A DNA stretch of 64,000 nucleotides from CAZKWG01 sp964615375 (lineage in GTDB: Bacteria; Myxococcota_A; UBA796; CAZKWG01). Location: assembly GCA_964615375.1 (NCBI GenBank), contig CAZTOW010000006.1:124001-188000 (forward strand), in the 5' to 3' direction. The notes below the pieces were generated by a model, which ran no database searches, had not been told where the DNA came from, and worked only from the letters and a program-made list of their open reading frames with translations. Below are positions 35,212 through 43,076 of this stretch, one piece after another. The position numbers were made by a program, and so were the translations under genes. The first letter of the stretch is position 1; each line of letters begins with the position of its first letter.

Positions 35212-36753
35212 ATGTCCCTTCTCAAGCGCCTGCTCCTGCCCGCCTGCCTGCTCGCCCTGCCCGCCACCGCCTCGGCCTCGACCGAGGTGCTCTGGTACAA
35301 CGGCAACAATGGCGACACCAGCACCGACTATGCCACCCTGCAGTCGACCATCGAGGGCGCGGGCGGCACGTTCACGGCCACCTCGACCTTCCCCTCCAGC
35401 CTCACCGACTACCGCGTGGTCTTCCTGGTGGAGCCCGCGCGCCTGTTCAGCCCGACGGCGCTGACCGTGCTCGAGGAGTACCTCGCCGGGGACGGCCTGC
35501 TGGTGCTCGTGGGCGACTCGGGCGGTGAGGCGGGCTCGCTGGGCGTGCTCATGAACCTCACCGATGACCTGGGCATCGGCACCACCTTCTCCGCCGAGGA
35601 GTACGACACCGGCTGCGGCACGGACGGGGACGGGGCTCAGGCCGTCAAGGCGGAGGAGTCCACCCTGAACGAGTGCGTGGACTCGCTCAGCTACGCCGGC
35701 AGCTCCGAGCTCACGCTGGGGACCGGGGCGAGCTCGCTCTTCACCGGCGAGTCCGACCAGATCCTCGTCGCGCTGGACGGCAACGTGCTGCTGGTGGCGG
35801 ACAGCGCCATCTTCTTCGACACCTGCACCTTCTCCGGCGACAACGAGAAGTTCTTCCAGCAGATCTACGCGGGCATCAGCTCGGAGGACGCCACGGACGC
35901 CGACTGCGACGGCTACGGCCCGACGAGCGAGGGCGGGCTCGACTGCGACGACGGCGACGCCACCGTCAACCCCGACGGCATCGACATCTGCGACGACCTC
36001 GACAACGACTGCAACGGCTCGGTGGACGACGACCCGGCCTACGGCAGCACCTGGTACATGGACGCGGACGACGACGGCTACGGCGTGAACAGCGGGACCA
36101 CCGTCGCCTGCGACGACCCCACGGGCTACGCCGACAACACCCGCGACTGCGACGACGACGACGCGACCCGCAACCCCGGCGCCGACGAGACCTGCGACGA
36201 CGAGGACGACAACTGCGACGGCACCATCGACGAGAACCCGGTGGACGGCACCACCTGGTACGCCGACGTGGACGAGGACGGCTACGGGAGCTCAACGGAC
36301 TCCAAGGCCGCCTGCGAGCAGCCCGACGGCTACATCGAGGAGACGGGGGACTGCGACGACACCCTCTCCCGGGTCCACCCCGACGCCGAGGAGTACTGCA
36401 ACGAGGCGGACGACGACTGCGACGGCGACGTCGACGAGGACGCCGCCAACGGCACCACCTGGTACACCGACGCCGACGGCGACACCTACGGCGACCCCAA
36501 CGACTACGTCGAGAGCTGCGACGCCCCCTCGGGCGCCGTGAGCGACGGGCGCGACTGCGACGACACCGACCCCGCCATCTACCCCGGCGCCCCCGGCTGG
36601 ACCGTGACCTGCCAGCAGCTCGATGACGGGAGCGAGGACACCGGCGGCGACAAGGAGGGCGGCTGCAACTGCAGCAGCGCGAGCGGCAACCCCGCCTGGT
36701 GGGCCCTCCTGCCCCTCGGCGCCCTGGTCGCCCGGCGTCGCCGTCAGGGCTGA
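35212..36753 (+). CDS. MYXO-CTERM-anchored MopE-repeat surface protein
   Basis: 513 residues. The signal peptide is SLLKRLLLPACLLALPATASA. The next ~200 residues look like a Rossmann/ThuA-like glutamine-amidotransferase fold (VLWYNGNNGDTSTDYATLQS, DYRVVFLVEPARLF, GDGLLVLVGDSGGE). Then come five MopE-type units, each with DCDDxDAxxxPGAxExC, CDGxxDE and WYxDxDxDGYG. The C-terminus GGCNCSSASGN, hydrophobic helix, then RRRRQG is a textbook MYXO-CTERM signal, which is processed by a myxobacterial sorting system and anchors proteins to the outer surface. A strong terminator follows at 36777. Confidence 0.88.
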   Translation: MSLLKRLLLPACLLALPATASASTEVLWYNGNNGDTSTDYATLQSTIEGAGGTFTATSTFPSSLTDYRVVFLVEPARLFSPTALTVLEEYLAGDGLLVLVGDSGGEAGSLGVLMNLTDDLGIGTTFSAEEYDTGCGTDGDGAQAVKAEESTLNECVDSLSYAGSSELTLGTGASSLFTGESDQILVALDGNVLLVADSAIFFDTCTFSGDNEKFFQQIYAGISSEDATDADCDGYGPTSEGGLDCDDGDATVNPDGIDICDDLDNDCNGSVDDDPAYGSTWYMDADDDGYGVNSGTTVACDDPTGYADNTRDCDDDDATRNPGADETCDDEDDNCDGTIDENPVDGTTWYADVDEDGYGSSTDSKAACEQPDGYIEETGDCDDTLSRVHPDAEEYCNEADDDCDGDVDEDAANGTTWYTDADGDTYGDPNDYVESCDAPSGAVSDGRDCDDTDPAIYPGAPGWTVTCQQLDDGSEDTGGDKEGGCNCSSASGNPAWWALLPLGALVARRRRQG

Positions 36754-36776
36754 GCACAACCCCTCACCGGCCCGAT

Positions 36777-36804
36777 GGAGCCCGCCGTCAGACCGGCGGG
36801 CTCC
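36777..36804 (+). terminator. Rho-independent terminator of the MYXO-CTERM gene
   Basis: A perfect 11-bp stem (GGAGCCCGCCG / CGGCGGGCTCC) with a 6-nt loop is followed by TTAGTTTA. It lies 24 bp after the stop of 35212-36753. Confidence 0.85.
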
Positions 36805-37148
36805 TTAGTTTACAGCACCTCGGCGTGGCGTTCAAGCCAATCCTGCGCAGTTCATGAACACTGGCAGATTCACGGCCTGGATCTCTGCCCCGATCTGGCG
36901 ATCGTTCTGTATTGCATACTCGCTTGTCCATGGTGCGCCCGGGGGGAGACAGGCGTGAAAGAGGCGTGAAAGTTTGAGCTCATATAATTTCAGCCCTTCG
37001 CATCGCCCCCATTCAACAGACAGCACCACCCCGTGAGAATGCGCTTCCCTCCGGGCTTGAAGCGGCCTGCTCGCTCTCTTACAGTGGAAGACCGCACAAC
37101 GACCCACCCCACACAGTTCAACGCCCACCTTGTCCCTGGAGGAGAAAT
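36805..37148 (+). promoter_or_regulatory. Intergenic region (344 bp), AT-richer than its surroundings, upstream of a lipoprotein gene
   Basis: No gene is supported here. It contains a direct repeat AGGCGTGAAAG (two copies near 36951-36972), a TATAAT at 36983-36988 without a good -35 box, and a well-formed promoter at 37057-37085 listed separately. A GGAGGAG ribosome site lies just before ATG 37149. Confidence 0.6.
37057..37085 (+). promoter_or_regulatory. Sigma-70 type promoter of the 37149 lipoprotein gene
   Basis: TTGAAG (37057-37062), 17-nt spacer, TACAGT (37080-37085). The predicted start site is near 37092, giving a leader of about 57 nt before the ATG with its GGAGGAG. Confidence 0.6.
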
Positions 37149-38999
37149 ATGAAACTCAAACACACCCCGCGCGCCACGCTGCTGGCGCTCCTGCTCCCCG
37201 GCTGCACCCTCGAGGGGCTCCCCCTCGCCGACTACTCCGACTTCACCGAGGATCAGGGCCGGGACGAGACCGTCTTCGGGTCGAGCAGCCTGCGCGGCGC
37301 CGACGGGACCGAGTTCCTGGGCTTGACCGGGGACGAGGACGGGGACGGCGTCTCGACCTCCTTCGACTGTGACGACAGCGATCCCCGCCTGGGTCGCCTG
37401 CTCTACGAGAGCGACCTGTCCGCGGACGATGGCGAGCTGGTCAATTCGCCCACGCTGACCGATCCCTGGTCCTGGGACGGCAACTCCGCGCGCGCCAGCC
37501 GGGGCGGCCAGCAGGCCCTCCTCGGCGAGGATGGCGGCTGGTCCAACGTGGTGGTGTTCGCCGATCTCTCCGCCGCGGGCACCGAGATCGGCTGCGGCTT
37601 CGACTGCTTCGAGGAGTGCCGCGAGTACGTCCCGGAGGACTGTTACACGGAGGCGGAGGCGCTGGGCCTCGGGCTCCTGAGCGCCGCCGTCACCAGCTCC
37701 GGCGTGCTGACGCTGAGCAACTCGGGCGAATACGACGTCTGCCTGAACAGCTGGTCGATGTGGTACAACCCGGCCAGCCAGGCGGTCTCGCTGGGCGACA
37801 TGGGCGAGACCGGCGAGGAGGTCCGCGTCCCCGCGGGCAGCTCGATCTCGACCTATTACGGCTCCTGGACCACCGACAACGGCTACTTCGAGCGCTACCT
37901 GGGCGAGGACGCCTTCTGGTGCAACCAGCTCGGCACCACCATGGTCACGGGCATGGAGTACAGCACCGACGGCGCGGTCATGCCCGAGGACATGGCCTGG
38001 TTCGTGCAGAACGAGACCGACGAGGACGGCGACGGCGTGGAGGACCACGTTGACTGGGCCACGAGCTACGGCATCCAGACCCAGTACAACATCTGGGACT
38101 ACCAGAGCTCGCACGCGGCCGTCTCCGTGGGCAAGCTGGCCAGCGCCTCCGAAGCGGGCGTCGTCGAGGTCATCCTGGCCCTGCACAACCGCGGCGCCGT
38201 CAACGCCTCCGACGTGGAGCTGACCGACACCATCCCCCGCAACTGGACGCTGGTGGGCTGCGACGTCGCGCCGGACTCGGAGACCTACAACGCCGACGAC
38301 ACCACCACGCTCACCTGGACGGCCAGCCTGGACGGCTGCACCAGCAGCTGCTCGGTGGTCGATGAGCTCGTCATCACCTGCGAGCTCACCAACGCGCTGG
38401 GCGTGGACGTCAGCAACGTCCTGCTCCCCTCCGCCTCGGTCGCCTACTTCGACGGCGAGGACGACGAGGTCTCCGCCTCGCGCGGCGCCTTCGCCTTCGA
38501 CTACGACCACGACGGCGACGGCGAGATCCTCTGCGGCGCCACCAGCCGCTGGCGCGGCGGCGTACTGCTGCGGGCGCAGGAGGACGAGGACCAGGGCGAG
38601 GGCTTCCACGGCTACCGCTGCGCCCTGGCGCAGAACTCGCCGCGGGACTGCTTCGACGACGGCCACTTCCTGCAGATCGGGGAGTTCATGGACATCGAGG
38701 AGGACGACATCGAGAGCGAGTGCACCACCGGGTGCCCCACCAACAACTCCTTCGACCAGCTCGGCCGGGCGAACCACGACGGCGTCGTGGACATCAGCGC
38801 GGGCGACCCTGCCAGCCTCACCTTCTGGGCCTACGGCGACGACCTCTACTGCGAGGCCGCCGACGAGAGCGGCGCGGTCTTCAGCTCCCTGAGCGCGACC
38901 GACGACTCGCTCCACTCCGGCGGCGTCGGCCTGTCCACGCTGAACCTCTACGGCGACTACGACCACATCCGGGTCTGCGCCGCGCTCTCCGCGCCCTGA
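37149..38999 (+). CDS. Large lipoprotein with EF-hand-like loop and DUF11-like repeat domain
   Basis: 616 residues. KLKHTPRATLLALLLPGC is a lipoprotein signal (Cys near residue 19). Early in the mature part GDEDGDGVSTSFDCDDSDPR is a MopE/EF-hand-like calcium loop. Paired Cys (CGFDCFEECREYVPEDC) suggest disulfides. Around residues 335-420, AGVVEVILALHNRGAVNASD followed by VELTDTIPRNWTLVGC is like the DUF11/CARDB repeat of surface proteins. The C-terminus has DYDHDGDGEILCGATSRWRG and a lectin-like beta pattern. Likely a surface adhesin or structural protein; function unknown. A large stem-loop follows the stop. Confidence 0.75.
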   Translation: MKLKHTPRATLLALLLPGCTLEGLPLADYSDFTEDQGRDETVFGSSSLRGADGTEFLGLTGDEDGDGVSTSFDCDDSDPRLGRLLYESDLSADDGELVNSPTLTDPWSWDGNSARASRGGQQALLGEDGGWSNVVVFADLSAAGTEIGCGFDCFEECREYVPEDCYTEAEALGLGLLSAAVTSSGVLTLSNSGEYDVCLNSWSMWYNPASQAVSLGDMGETGEEVRVPAGSSISTYYGSWTTDNGYFERYLGEDAFWCNQLGTTMVTGMEYSTDGAVMPEDMAWFVQNETDEDGDGVEDHVDWATSYGIQTQYNIWDYQSSHAAVSVGKLASASEAGVVEVILALHNRGAVNASDVELTDTIPRNWTLVGCDVAPDSETYNADDTTTLTWTASLDGCTSSCSVVDELVITCELTNALGVDVSNVLLPSASVAYFDGEDDEVSASRGAFAFDYDHDGDGEILCGATSRWRGGVLLRAQEDEDQGEGFHGYRCALAQNSPRDCFDDGHFLQIGEFMDIEEDDIESECTTGCPTNNSFDQLGRANHDGVVDISAGDPASLTFWAYGDDLYCEAADESGAVFSSLSATDDSLHSGGVGLSTLNLYGDYDHIRVCAALSAP

Positions 39000-39006
39000 T
39001 CCTCTG

Positions 39007-39063
39007 GCGCTCCAGGCTCAAGGCTCGCCGCGGTGCTGAATTGCGGCGATGAGCTTGGAGCGC
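39007..39063 (+). terminator. Large nested stem-loop after the lipoprotein gene
   Basis: Arms GCGCTCCAGGCTCA (39007-39020) and TGAGCTTGGAGCGC (39050-39063) pair over 14 bp with one mismatch, and an inner CGCCGC/GCGGCG stem fits inside. It begins 8 bp after the stop. No T-tract follows, so it could be a terminator or an mRNA 3'-end stabiliser. Confidence 0.5.
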
Positions 39064-39096
39064 GCTTGCGTCCCACCCCGACCGTCCCAGGCCCGC

Positions 39097-39120
39097 GGGA
39101 CATGTCTCGGGACAGGGTCC
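39097..39120 (+). promoter_or_regulatory. Possible enhancer-binding-protein site upstream of a sigma-54 promoter
   Basis: GGGACATGTCTCGGGACAGG contains overlapping dyads (GACATGTC and TGTC-TCGG-GACA) about 100-120 bp before the -24 box at 39216, the usual distance for an activator site. No other support. Confidence 0.3.
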
Positions 39121-39215
39121 TGGCGGCTCCAACACCAACTACCCCACCACCAGGATCTTCACTCAACGCCGGATATGCCGAGCCGCCCTCCCCTCCCCTC
39201 CCCTGCGTGGCCCGC

Positions 39216-39231
39216 TGGCACGACGCTTGCA
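39216..39231 (+). promoter_or_regulatory. Sigma-54 (RpoN) promoter
   Basis: TGGCACG (39216-39222), 4 nt, TTGCA (39227-39231) match the -24/-12 consensus in full, with GG and GC separated by 10 nt. The predicted start site is near 39242, 48 nt before the 21-codon ORF. Expression should need an ATP-driven enhancer-binding protein. Confidence 0.8.
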
Positions 39232-39289
39232 CTCTCTCCAGGCGTCGGGAACGAACCCGACACCAACCCCAACGAACCTGGAGAACACC

Positions 39290-39355
39290 ATGTCCATCCG
39301 CACCAACGTCAAGGCCGGTCAGATCTGCGGCAAGATCCTCGTCCCCCAGAAGTGA
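39290..39355 (+). CDS. 21-residue peptide gene behind a sigma-54 promoter
   Basis: The ORF encodes MSIRTNVKAGQICGKILVP-QK (21 residues). Support: GGAG five to eight nt upstream of the ATG, a near-perfect sigma-54 promoter 60 nt upstream, and no other reading frame in the interval that this promoter could serve. The peptide is basic, with one Cys. I recall many short hypothetical proteins with an (I/V)RTxVKAG start in myxobacterial and other genomes, but cannot verify a family here. No RiPP-modifying enzyme lies nearby. The next gene (M23 peptidase) is convergent. Confidence 0.55.
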   Translation: MSIRTNVKAGQICGKILVPQK

Positions 39356-39367
39356 GCGGACGCGGCC

Positions 39368-40276
39368 CTACTCCTCCGCTCTCGCCTCGACGCTCACCTC
39401 GTTCCCCAGGACGTCAGCCGCGCTCGCCGCCACGGTGAGCGCGCTGCCCGCCGCGGGGACGGCGAGGGCCTCGAAGGTGAAGCGGACGGCGTAGGTCTCG
39501 CTGTCCTCGTCGTACTCGGCGGGCTCCACGAGGATGTCGTTGAAGTCGGGGTCCGTCAGGTAGAGGTCCGGGTCCTCGTCGTCCGTGTACGCCGCGTTCC
39601 AGGCGTTCATGTCATAGGTGCGCGCGTCGATCTCGCCGGTCCCGTCGGTGAGCGTCACGCTGACCCGGTTCAGATCGACCTCGTCGCCGGGCAGGCTCAC
39701 CGTGACCTGCACCGCCGTCTCCAGCGCGCTCTGGCTGACCTCGTCCAGGGTCAGGTCGGGCGCGCCGCTGTCTTCGTAGGGCAGCACGCCCAGCGGGTGG
39801 ACGGCGTCCGCCTGGTCATTGTCGCCCTGCCGCACCTCCAGGTGCAGGTGCTCGTAGCCCGCCGAGCTCGCCCCGGTGAGGCCGATGAGCTCGCCCTTCG
39901 CCACCGCCGCGCCCTCGGTCACCGAGCAGCCCGAGACGTGCAGGTAGTTGGTGTACCAGGGCTCCGCGCAGCTGGCCGGCTCGCCGTCCTGGCAGTGCTG
40001 GAGCTGGATGACCGGGTTGGAGTAGCGCTCGGACGAGCCGGCGATGGTCACCACCCCGTCGGCCACCGCATAGATCTCCGTGCCCGAAGGCGCGGAGATG
40101 TCCAGCCCGCGGTGGAAGTCGTACTCGTCGTCGTCGCCCAGCGTGCGCGGCCCGAAGGTAGCGCCGTAAGGGTGGTCCGGCTCGGTGGAGCCGGAGAGCG
40201 GCCACACGACGTCGCTCTCGACGGTGCAGCCGCACAGGAGCGTGACGCTCCAGAGCAGGGCGCGGGTCGAATTCAC
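39368..40276 (-). CDS. M23 family metallopeptidase lipoprotein
   Basis: 302 residues. NSTRALLWSVTLLCGC is a lipoprotein signal (Cys near 17). The LytM/M23 core: DEYDFHRGLDISAPSGTEIY (His and Asp zinc ligands in HxxxD form), VADGVVTIAGSSERYSNPVI, and AGYEHLHLEVRQGD (HxH). All three motifs look intact, so peptidoglycan or other peptide hydrolysis is likely. A C-terminal beta domain (~165-302) may bind substrate. Preceded by a strong promoter (40326-40354). Confidence 0.85.
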   Translation of the reverse strand: MNSTRALLWSVTLLCGCTVESDVVWPLSGSTEPDHPYGATFGPRTLGDDDEYDFHRGLDISAPSGTEIYAVADGVVTIAGSSERYSNPVIQLQHCQDGEPASCAEPWYTNYLHVSGCSVTEGAAVAKGELIGLTGASSAGYEHLHLEVRQGDNDQADAVHPLGVLPYEDSGAPDLTLDEVSQSALETAVQVTVSLPGDEVDLNRVSVTLTDGTGEIDARTYDMNAWNAAYTDDEDPDLYLTDPDFNDILVEPAEYDEDSETYAVRFTFEALAVPAAGSALTVAASAADVLGNEVSVEARAEE

Positions 40277-40325
40277 GGGAGCCTCGTGGGGTGCTCAGCG
40301 GCGGGAGAGATGAACACCCTGTTTT

Positions 40326-40354
40326 ATTTTAGCACAGCATAGAAAAATTTTCAA
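40326..40354 (-). promoter_or_regulatory. Sigma-70 type promoter of the M23 peptidase gene
   Basis: On the minus strand, TTGAAA (40354-40349), a 17-nt spacer and TAAAAT (40331-40326) form a near-consensus promoter inside a small AT-rich island. The start site would be near 40318, about 42 nt before the start codon. Confidence 0.75.
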
Positions 40355-40374
40355 CATGCACGCCCCACGGCGCC

Positions 40375-42432
40375 TCACTCCACGAGGAAATCCGCCTGCA
40401 CCAGCGCGCTCCAGCCCGCGTCGGTGATCGCGCGCGCCCGCAGGCTCGCGCTCACGGAGAGCGTGATCGGCCCCTCGACCCGCGCCGCCTCCGGGGCGAT
40501 CCCGCCGCCCTCCTCCCGCGGATCCCCCCCGTCCAGCCGCGCCCAGATCTCTCCCTCCGGCGCCGTGAGCGTGATCTCGTCTGCCGCCCCCACCGTCCCG
40601 CCGAAGGGCGTGAGCGCGGGCGCCTCCACCTCCGGGTAGAGCCCGCCCGCCCGGAGCTGGTCGAGGAAGATCGCCCCCCGGAAGGGCAGATACTCGGTGT
40701 CTACCCGAGCGATCTCGGCGAGCCAGTGCTCCTCGTAGGTGTAGCGCTCGGTGTCCTCGCCCCGCGCGTCCCGCCAGTGGTCGCCCCAGCGCGCGGACTC
40801 GGCGAGCACACCCGGGTCCAGCGGCGCGCTCAGCTCCGCCCAGCGCTCGGCGAGCGCGTCGGGACTCAGCGCGCCGTCGTTCTGGAGCCAGAGGTGCGCG
40901 CGATCCCCGAACAGGACCCGGAACTCCTCGTTGGCGCGCAGGGCCTGGAAGATCTCGCCCGGCGTGCCCTCGTCGCTCACGGACAGCACGTCGTCGTCCA
41001 GGTAGACCATCGTGAGCTCGGCGTCCCAGATGAAGAAGCGCCAGCGCTCCCCGTCGGCCCGCCGCCGGCCCGCCCACCAGTTCTTGGCGGGCCAGTCGGT
41101 GTTGCCCAGGCCCAGGTTCAGGATCATGTAGTCGGCGAAGCCCTCCAGATCGAGGAGCTCCCCGACCGCGGTGTAGGCGGCCGGATCCGACAGGTCCGCC
41201 TCCACCAGCGCTTGCAGCGCCTCCCAGGCGGCGCTGTCGCCGTCGACGACCTCACCCGAGTTCAGCGCGTCCCACGCCTCCTCCTCCCCACCCAGGGTCT
41301 CGGCGAGGAAGCTGGCGTCCGGTCGCTCCTCGATCTGGTAGATCCCCCAGTAGATCCCGTCCAGGAAGAGGTGGGCCGGGCGCACGCGGGGGGCGGTCGC
41401 GCCCATGTCCCGGGCCAGGGTGGTGACGAGGCGCTCGCGGGCGTAGTCGGCGCGCTCGCGCTGGGTGTCCTGCCAGTTGACCCAGGCCCGGTTGTAGCCG
41501 GCCCGCAGGACCAGGGTGTCGAAGTCCTGGACCTCGCCCTCCTCGAAGACCGGGTGCTCCAGCTCGCCGGGGCCGTACTCCGACTTGAAGAGCACCCGAA
41601 AGCTCTTCTTCGGGCTGCGGTCCGGGCGCCGCCCCGCGCCCCCGTGGATCCGCACGCCGCAGCCCACGCCCACGTCGTCCAGGCCCTCGCCGAAGAGCTC
41701 CACGGAGCCCGCACGCTCCCAGTCCACCCCGCGCTCCAGCGGGTGCTCGTGGATCCCGCTCGGGCCGAACAGATCCTCCGGCGGCACGGTCAGCGAGACG
41801 ACAAGAAGGCTCTCCCAGACCTCGGCCTCGTGCAGAGCCCAGGCCTCGCCCCCGGTGATCTCCGCGTCCATCGCGTAGTCCGCCGTGTACGGGCCGCCCT
41901 CCTCGTCCTCCCACCAGTCCTCGGGCCAGCCCGGCGGGGCCTCCTGGGCGGGGATGTCCGCGGGGAAGAGGAAGGTGCGGGTCTCGGTGGGGACCAGCAC
42001 CTCGTAGCCATCCAGGACCGCCACGCGCACGACGGTCGTGGACGCGATGGAGAGGGGCTCGGTGTAGAGCAGGCCGTCCACCCCCGCCGGGTCGGAGCCG
42101 TCCAGCGTGTAGAGGATCTCGCCCGCGTCCACGGGCGAGCGCAGGGTGAGCGCGAAGGGGGCGTCGTAGAGCCCGCGCGCGTGGCTCCACAGCGCGGGCA
42201 CCTCGTCCAGCTCCTCGGAGGCGTCGTCGCCGGGGATCAGCTCGGGGGCGTCGTCCTCGGGCGCGTCCGCGGGCGCGGGGGCCTCCGCCGTCTCGCCGGT
42301 CTCCTCCTCCGGCGCGCCGGTCTCCGGGTCAGGCACGAAGCCGTCGGGGCGCTCGGGCAGGCCGTCCTTGGCGCCGCCCGCGCAGCCCAGCCCCCAAAGG
42401 AGCAGCAGATAGCGTGATCCTGGCCCGCGCAT
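40375..42432 (-). CDS. CotH kinase family lipoprotein
   Basis: 685 residues. RGPGSRYLLLLWGLGC is the lipoprotein signal. An acidic linker (~25-75) is followed by a chitobiase-like beta domain (FALTLRSPVDAGEILYTLDG, ~95-150). The CotH core follows: VGCGVRIHGGAGRRPDRSPK (the R-x-HG-x-x-R start), KKSFRVLFKSEYG, DFDTLVLRAGYNRAWVNW, HLFLDGIYWGIYQIEERPDA, and later NTDWPAKNWWAGRR with WRFFIWDAELTM, which holds the D/N metal site. CotH proteins are atypical kinases acting on secreted proteins. A second beta domain ends the chain. Divergent from a lamin-tail gene, a common partner domain. Confidence 0.85.
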   Translation of the reverse strand: MRGPGSRYLLLLWGLGCAGGAKDGLPERPDGFVPDPETGAPEEETGETAEAPAPADAPEDDAPELIPGDDASEELDEVPALWSHARGLYDAPFALTLRSPVDAGEILYTLDGSDPAGVDGLLYTEPLSIASTTVVRVAVLDGYEVLVPTETRTFLFPADIPAQEAPPGWPEDWWEDEEGGPYTADYAMDAEITGGEAWALHEAEVWESLLVVSLTVPPEDLFGPSGIHEHPLERGVDWERAGSVELFGEGLDDVGVGCGVRIHGGAGRRPDRSPKKSFRVLFKSEYGPGELEHPVFEEGEVQDFDTLVLRAGYNRAWVNWQDTQRERADYARERLVTTLARDMGATAPRVRPAHLFLDGIYWGIYQIEERPDASFLAETLGGEEEAWDALNSGEVVDGDSAAWEALQALVEADLSDPAAYTAVGELLDLEGFADYMILNLGLGNTDWPAKNWWAGRRRADGERWRFFIWDAELTMVYLDDDVLSVSDEGTPGEIFQALRANEEFRVLFGDRAHLWLQNDGALSPDALAERWAELSAPLDPGVLAESARWGDHWRDARGEDTERYTYEEHWLAEIARVDTEYLPFRGAIFLDQLRAGGLYPEVEAPALTPFGGTVGAADEITLTAPEGEIWARLDGGDPREEGGGIAPEAARVEGPITLSVSASLRARAITDAGWSALVQADFLVE

Positions 42433-42485
42433 GGTGGTATCAAAGCAGAGCCTAGCCCCCCTCGCAAGCGCCGGAGCCCACCCCG

Positions 42486-43076
42486 ATGACGCCCCTCCTG
42501 CTGGCCCTGATCGCCTGCGCGGACCCCGAAGACAGCGGACAGGGCGCGGACGACACGGGCGCGCCCGAGACCGCCGACACCGGGGCGCCGGAGACCGGCG
42601 CCGCGGAGAGCGGCGCGAGCTGGGACACCAACATGCCCGCCGACCTCGCGATCAACGAGCTCATGGCGGACAACACGGCGAGCTGGTCACCGGACGGCGC
42701 GAGCTGGCCGGACTGGATCGAGCTCTACAACCCCGGCGCCGAGGACGTGGACCTGCTGGGGTGGAGCCTGAGCGACGACCCCGATCAGCCCGCGCTCAGC
42801 GTGATCCCCGAGGCGCTGGTGGTGCCCGCGGGCGGCTTCCTGCTGCTCTGCGCGGACGATGCCCCCGAGCTCGGCGCGGAGCACCTGGGCTTCAAGCTCA
42901 GCGCCGAAGGCGACGAGGTCATGCTGTACACCCCCGACGGTCGGCGGGCGGACTGGGTGATCTTCGGCGCCCAGCGCGCGGACGTCGCCGCCGCCCGGGT
43001 GGTGGACGGGGACGAGGAGGCCGGCTGGGCTTACGTGGCCGGCGGCAGCCCCGGCGAGAGCAACCAGGGGGGCTGA
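42486..43076 (+). CDS. Lamin-tail domain (LTD) lipoprotein
   Basis: 196 residues. TPLLLALIAC is a minimal lipoprotein signal (Cys11), followed by a Thr/Gly/Asp linker (ADDTGAPETADTGAPETGA). The LTD Ig-like domain spans ~55-190: LAINELMADN, DWIELYNPGAEDVDLLGWSL, VVPAGGFLLLCAD, EVMLYTPDGRRADWVIFG. LTD domains often accompany CotH and surface nucleases in this phylum. It is divergent from CotH (53 bp) and convergent with the DUF1501 gene (stops adjacent). Confidence 0.85.
   Translation: MTPLLLALIACADPEDSGQGADDTGAPETADTGAPETGAAESGASWDTNMPADLAINELMADNTASWSPDGASWPDWIELYNPGAEDVDLLGWSLSDDPDQPALSVIPEALVVPAGGFLLLCADDAPELGAEHLGFKLSAEGDEVMLYTPDGRRADWVIFGAQRADVAAARVVDGDEEAGWAYVAGGSPGESNQGG

Noticed and set aside
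36983..36988. TATAAT as a promoter for the 37149 gene.
   Set aside because: No acceptable -35 box at 16-18 nt; the TTGAAG-N17-TACAGT site closer to the gene is better.
39290..39355. Calling the 21-residue peptide a RiPP precursor.
   Set aside because: No modifying enzyme, transporter or leader-core pattern is nearby; only the promoter and ORF are supported.
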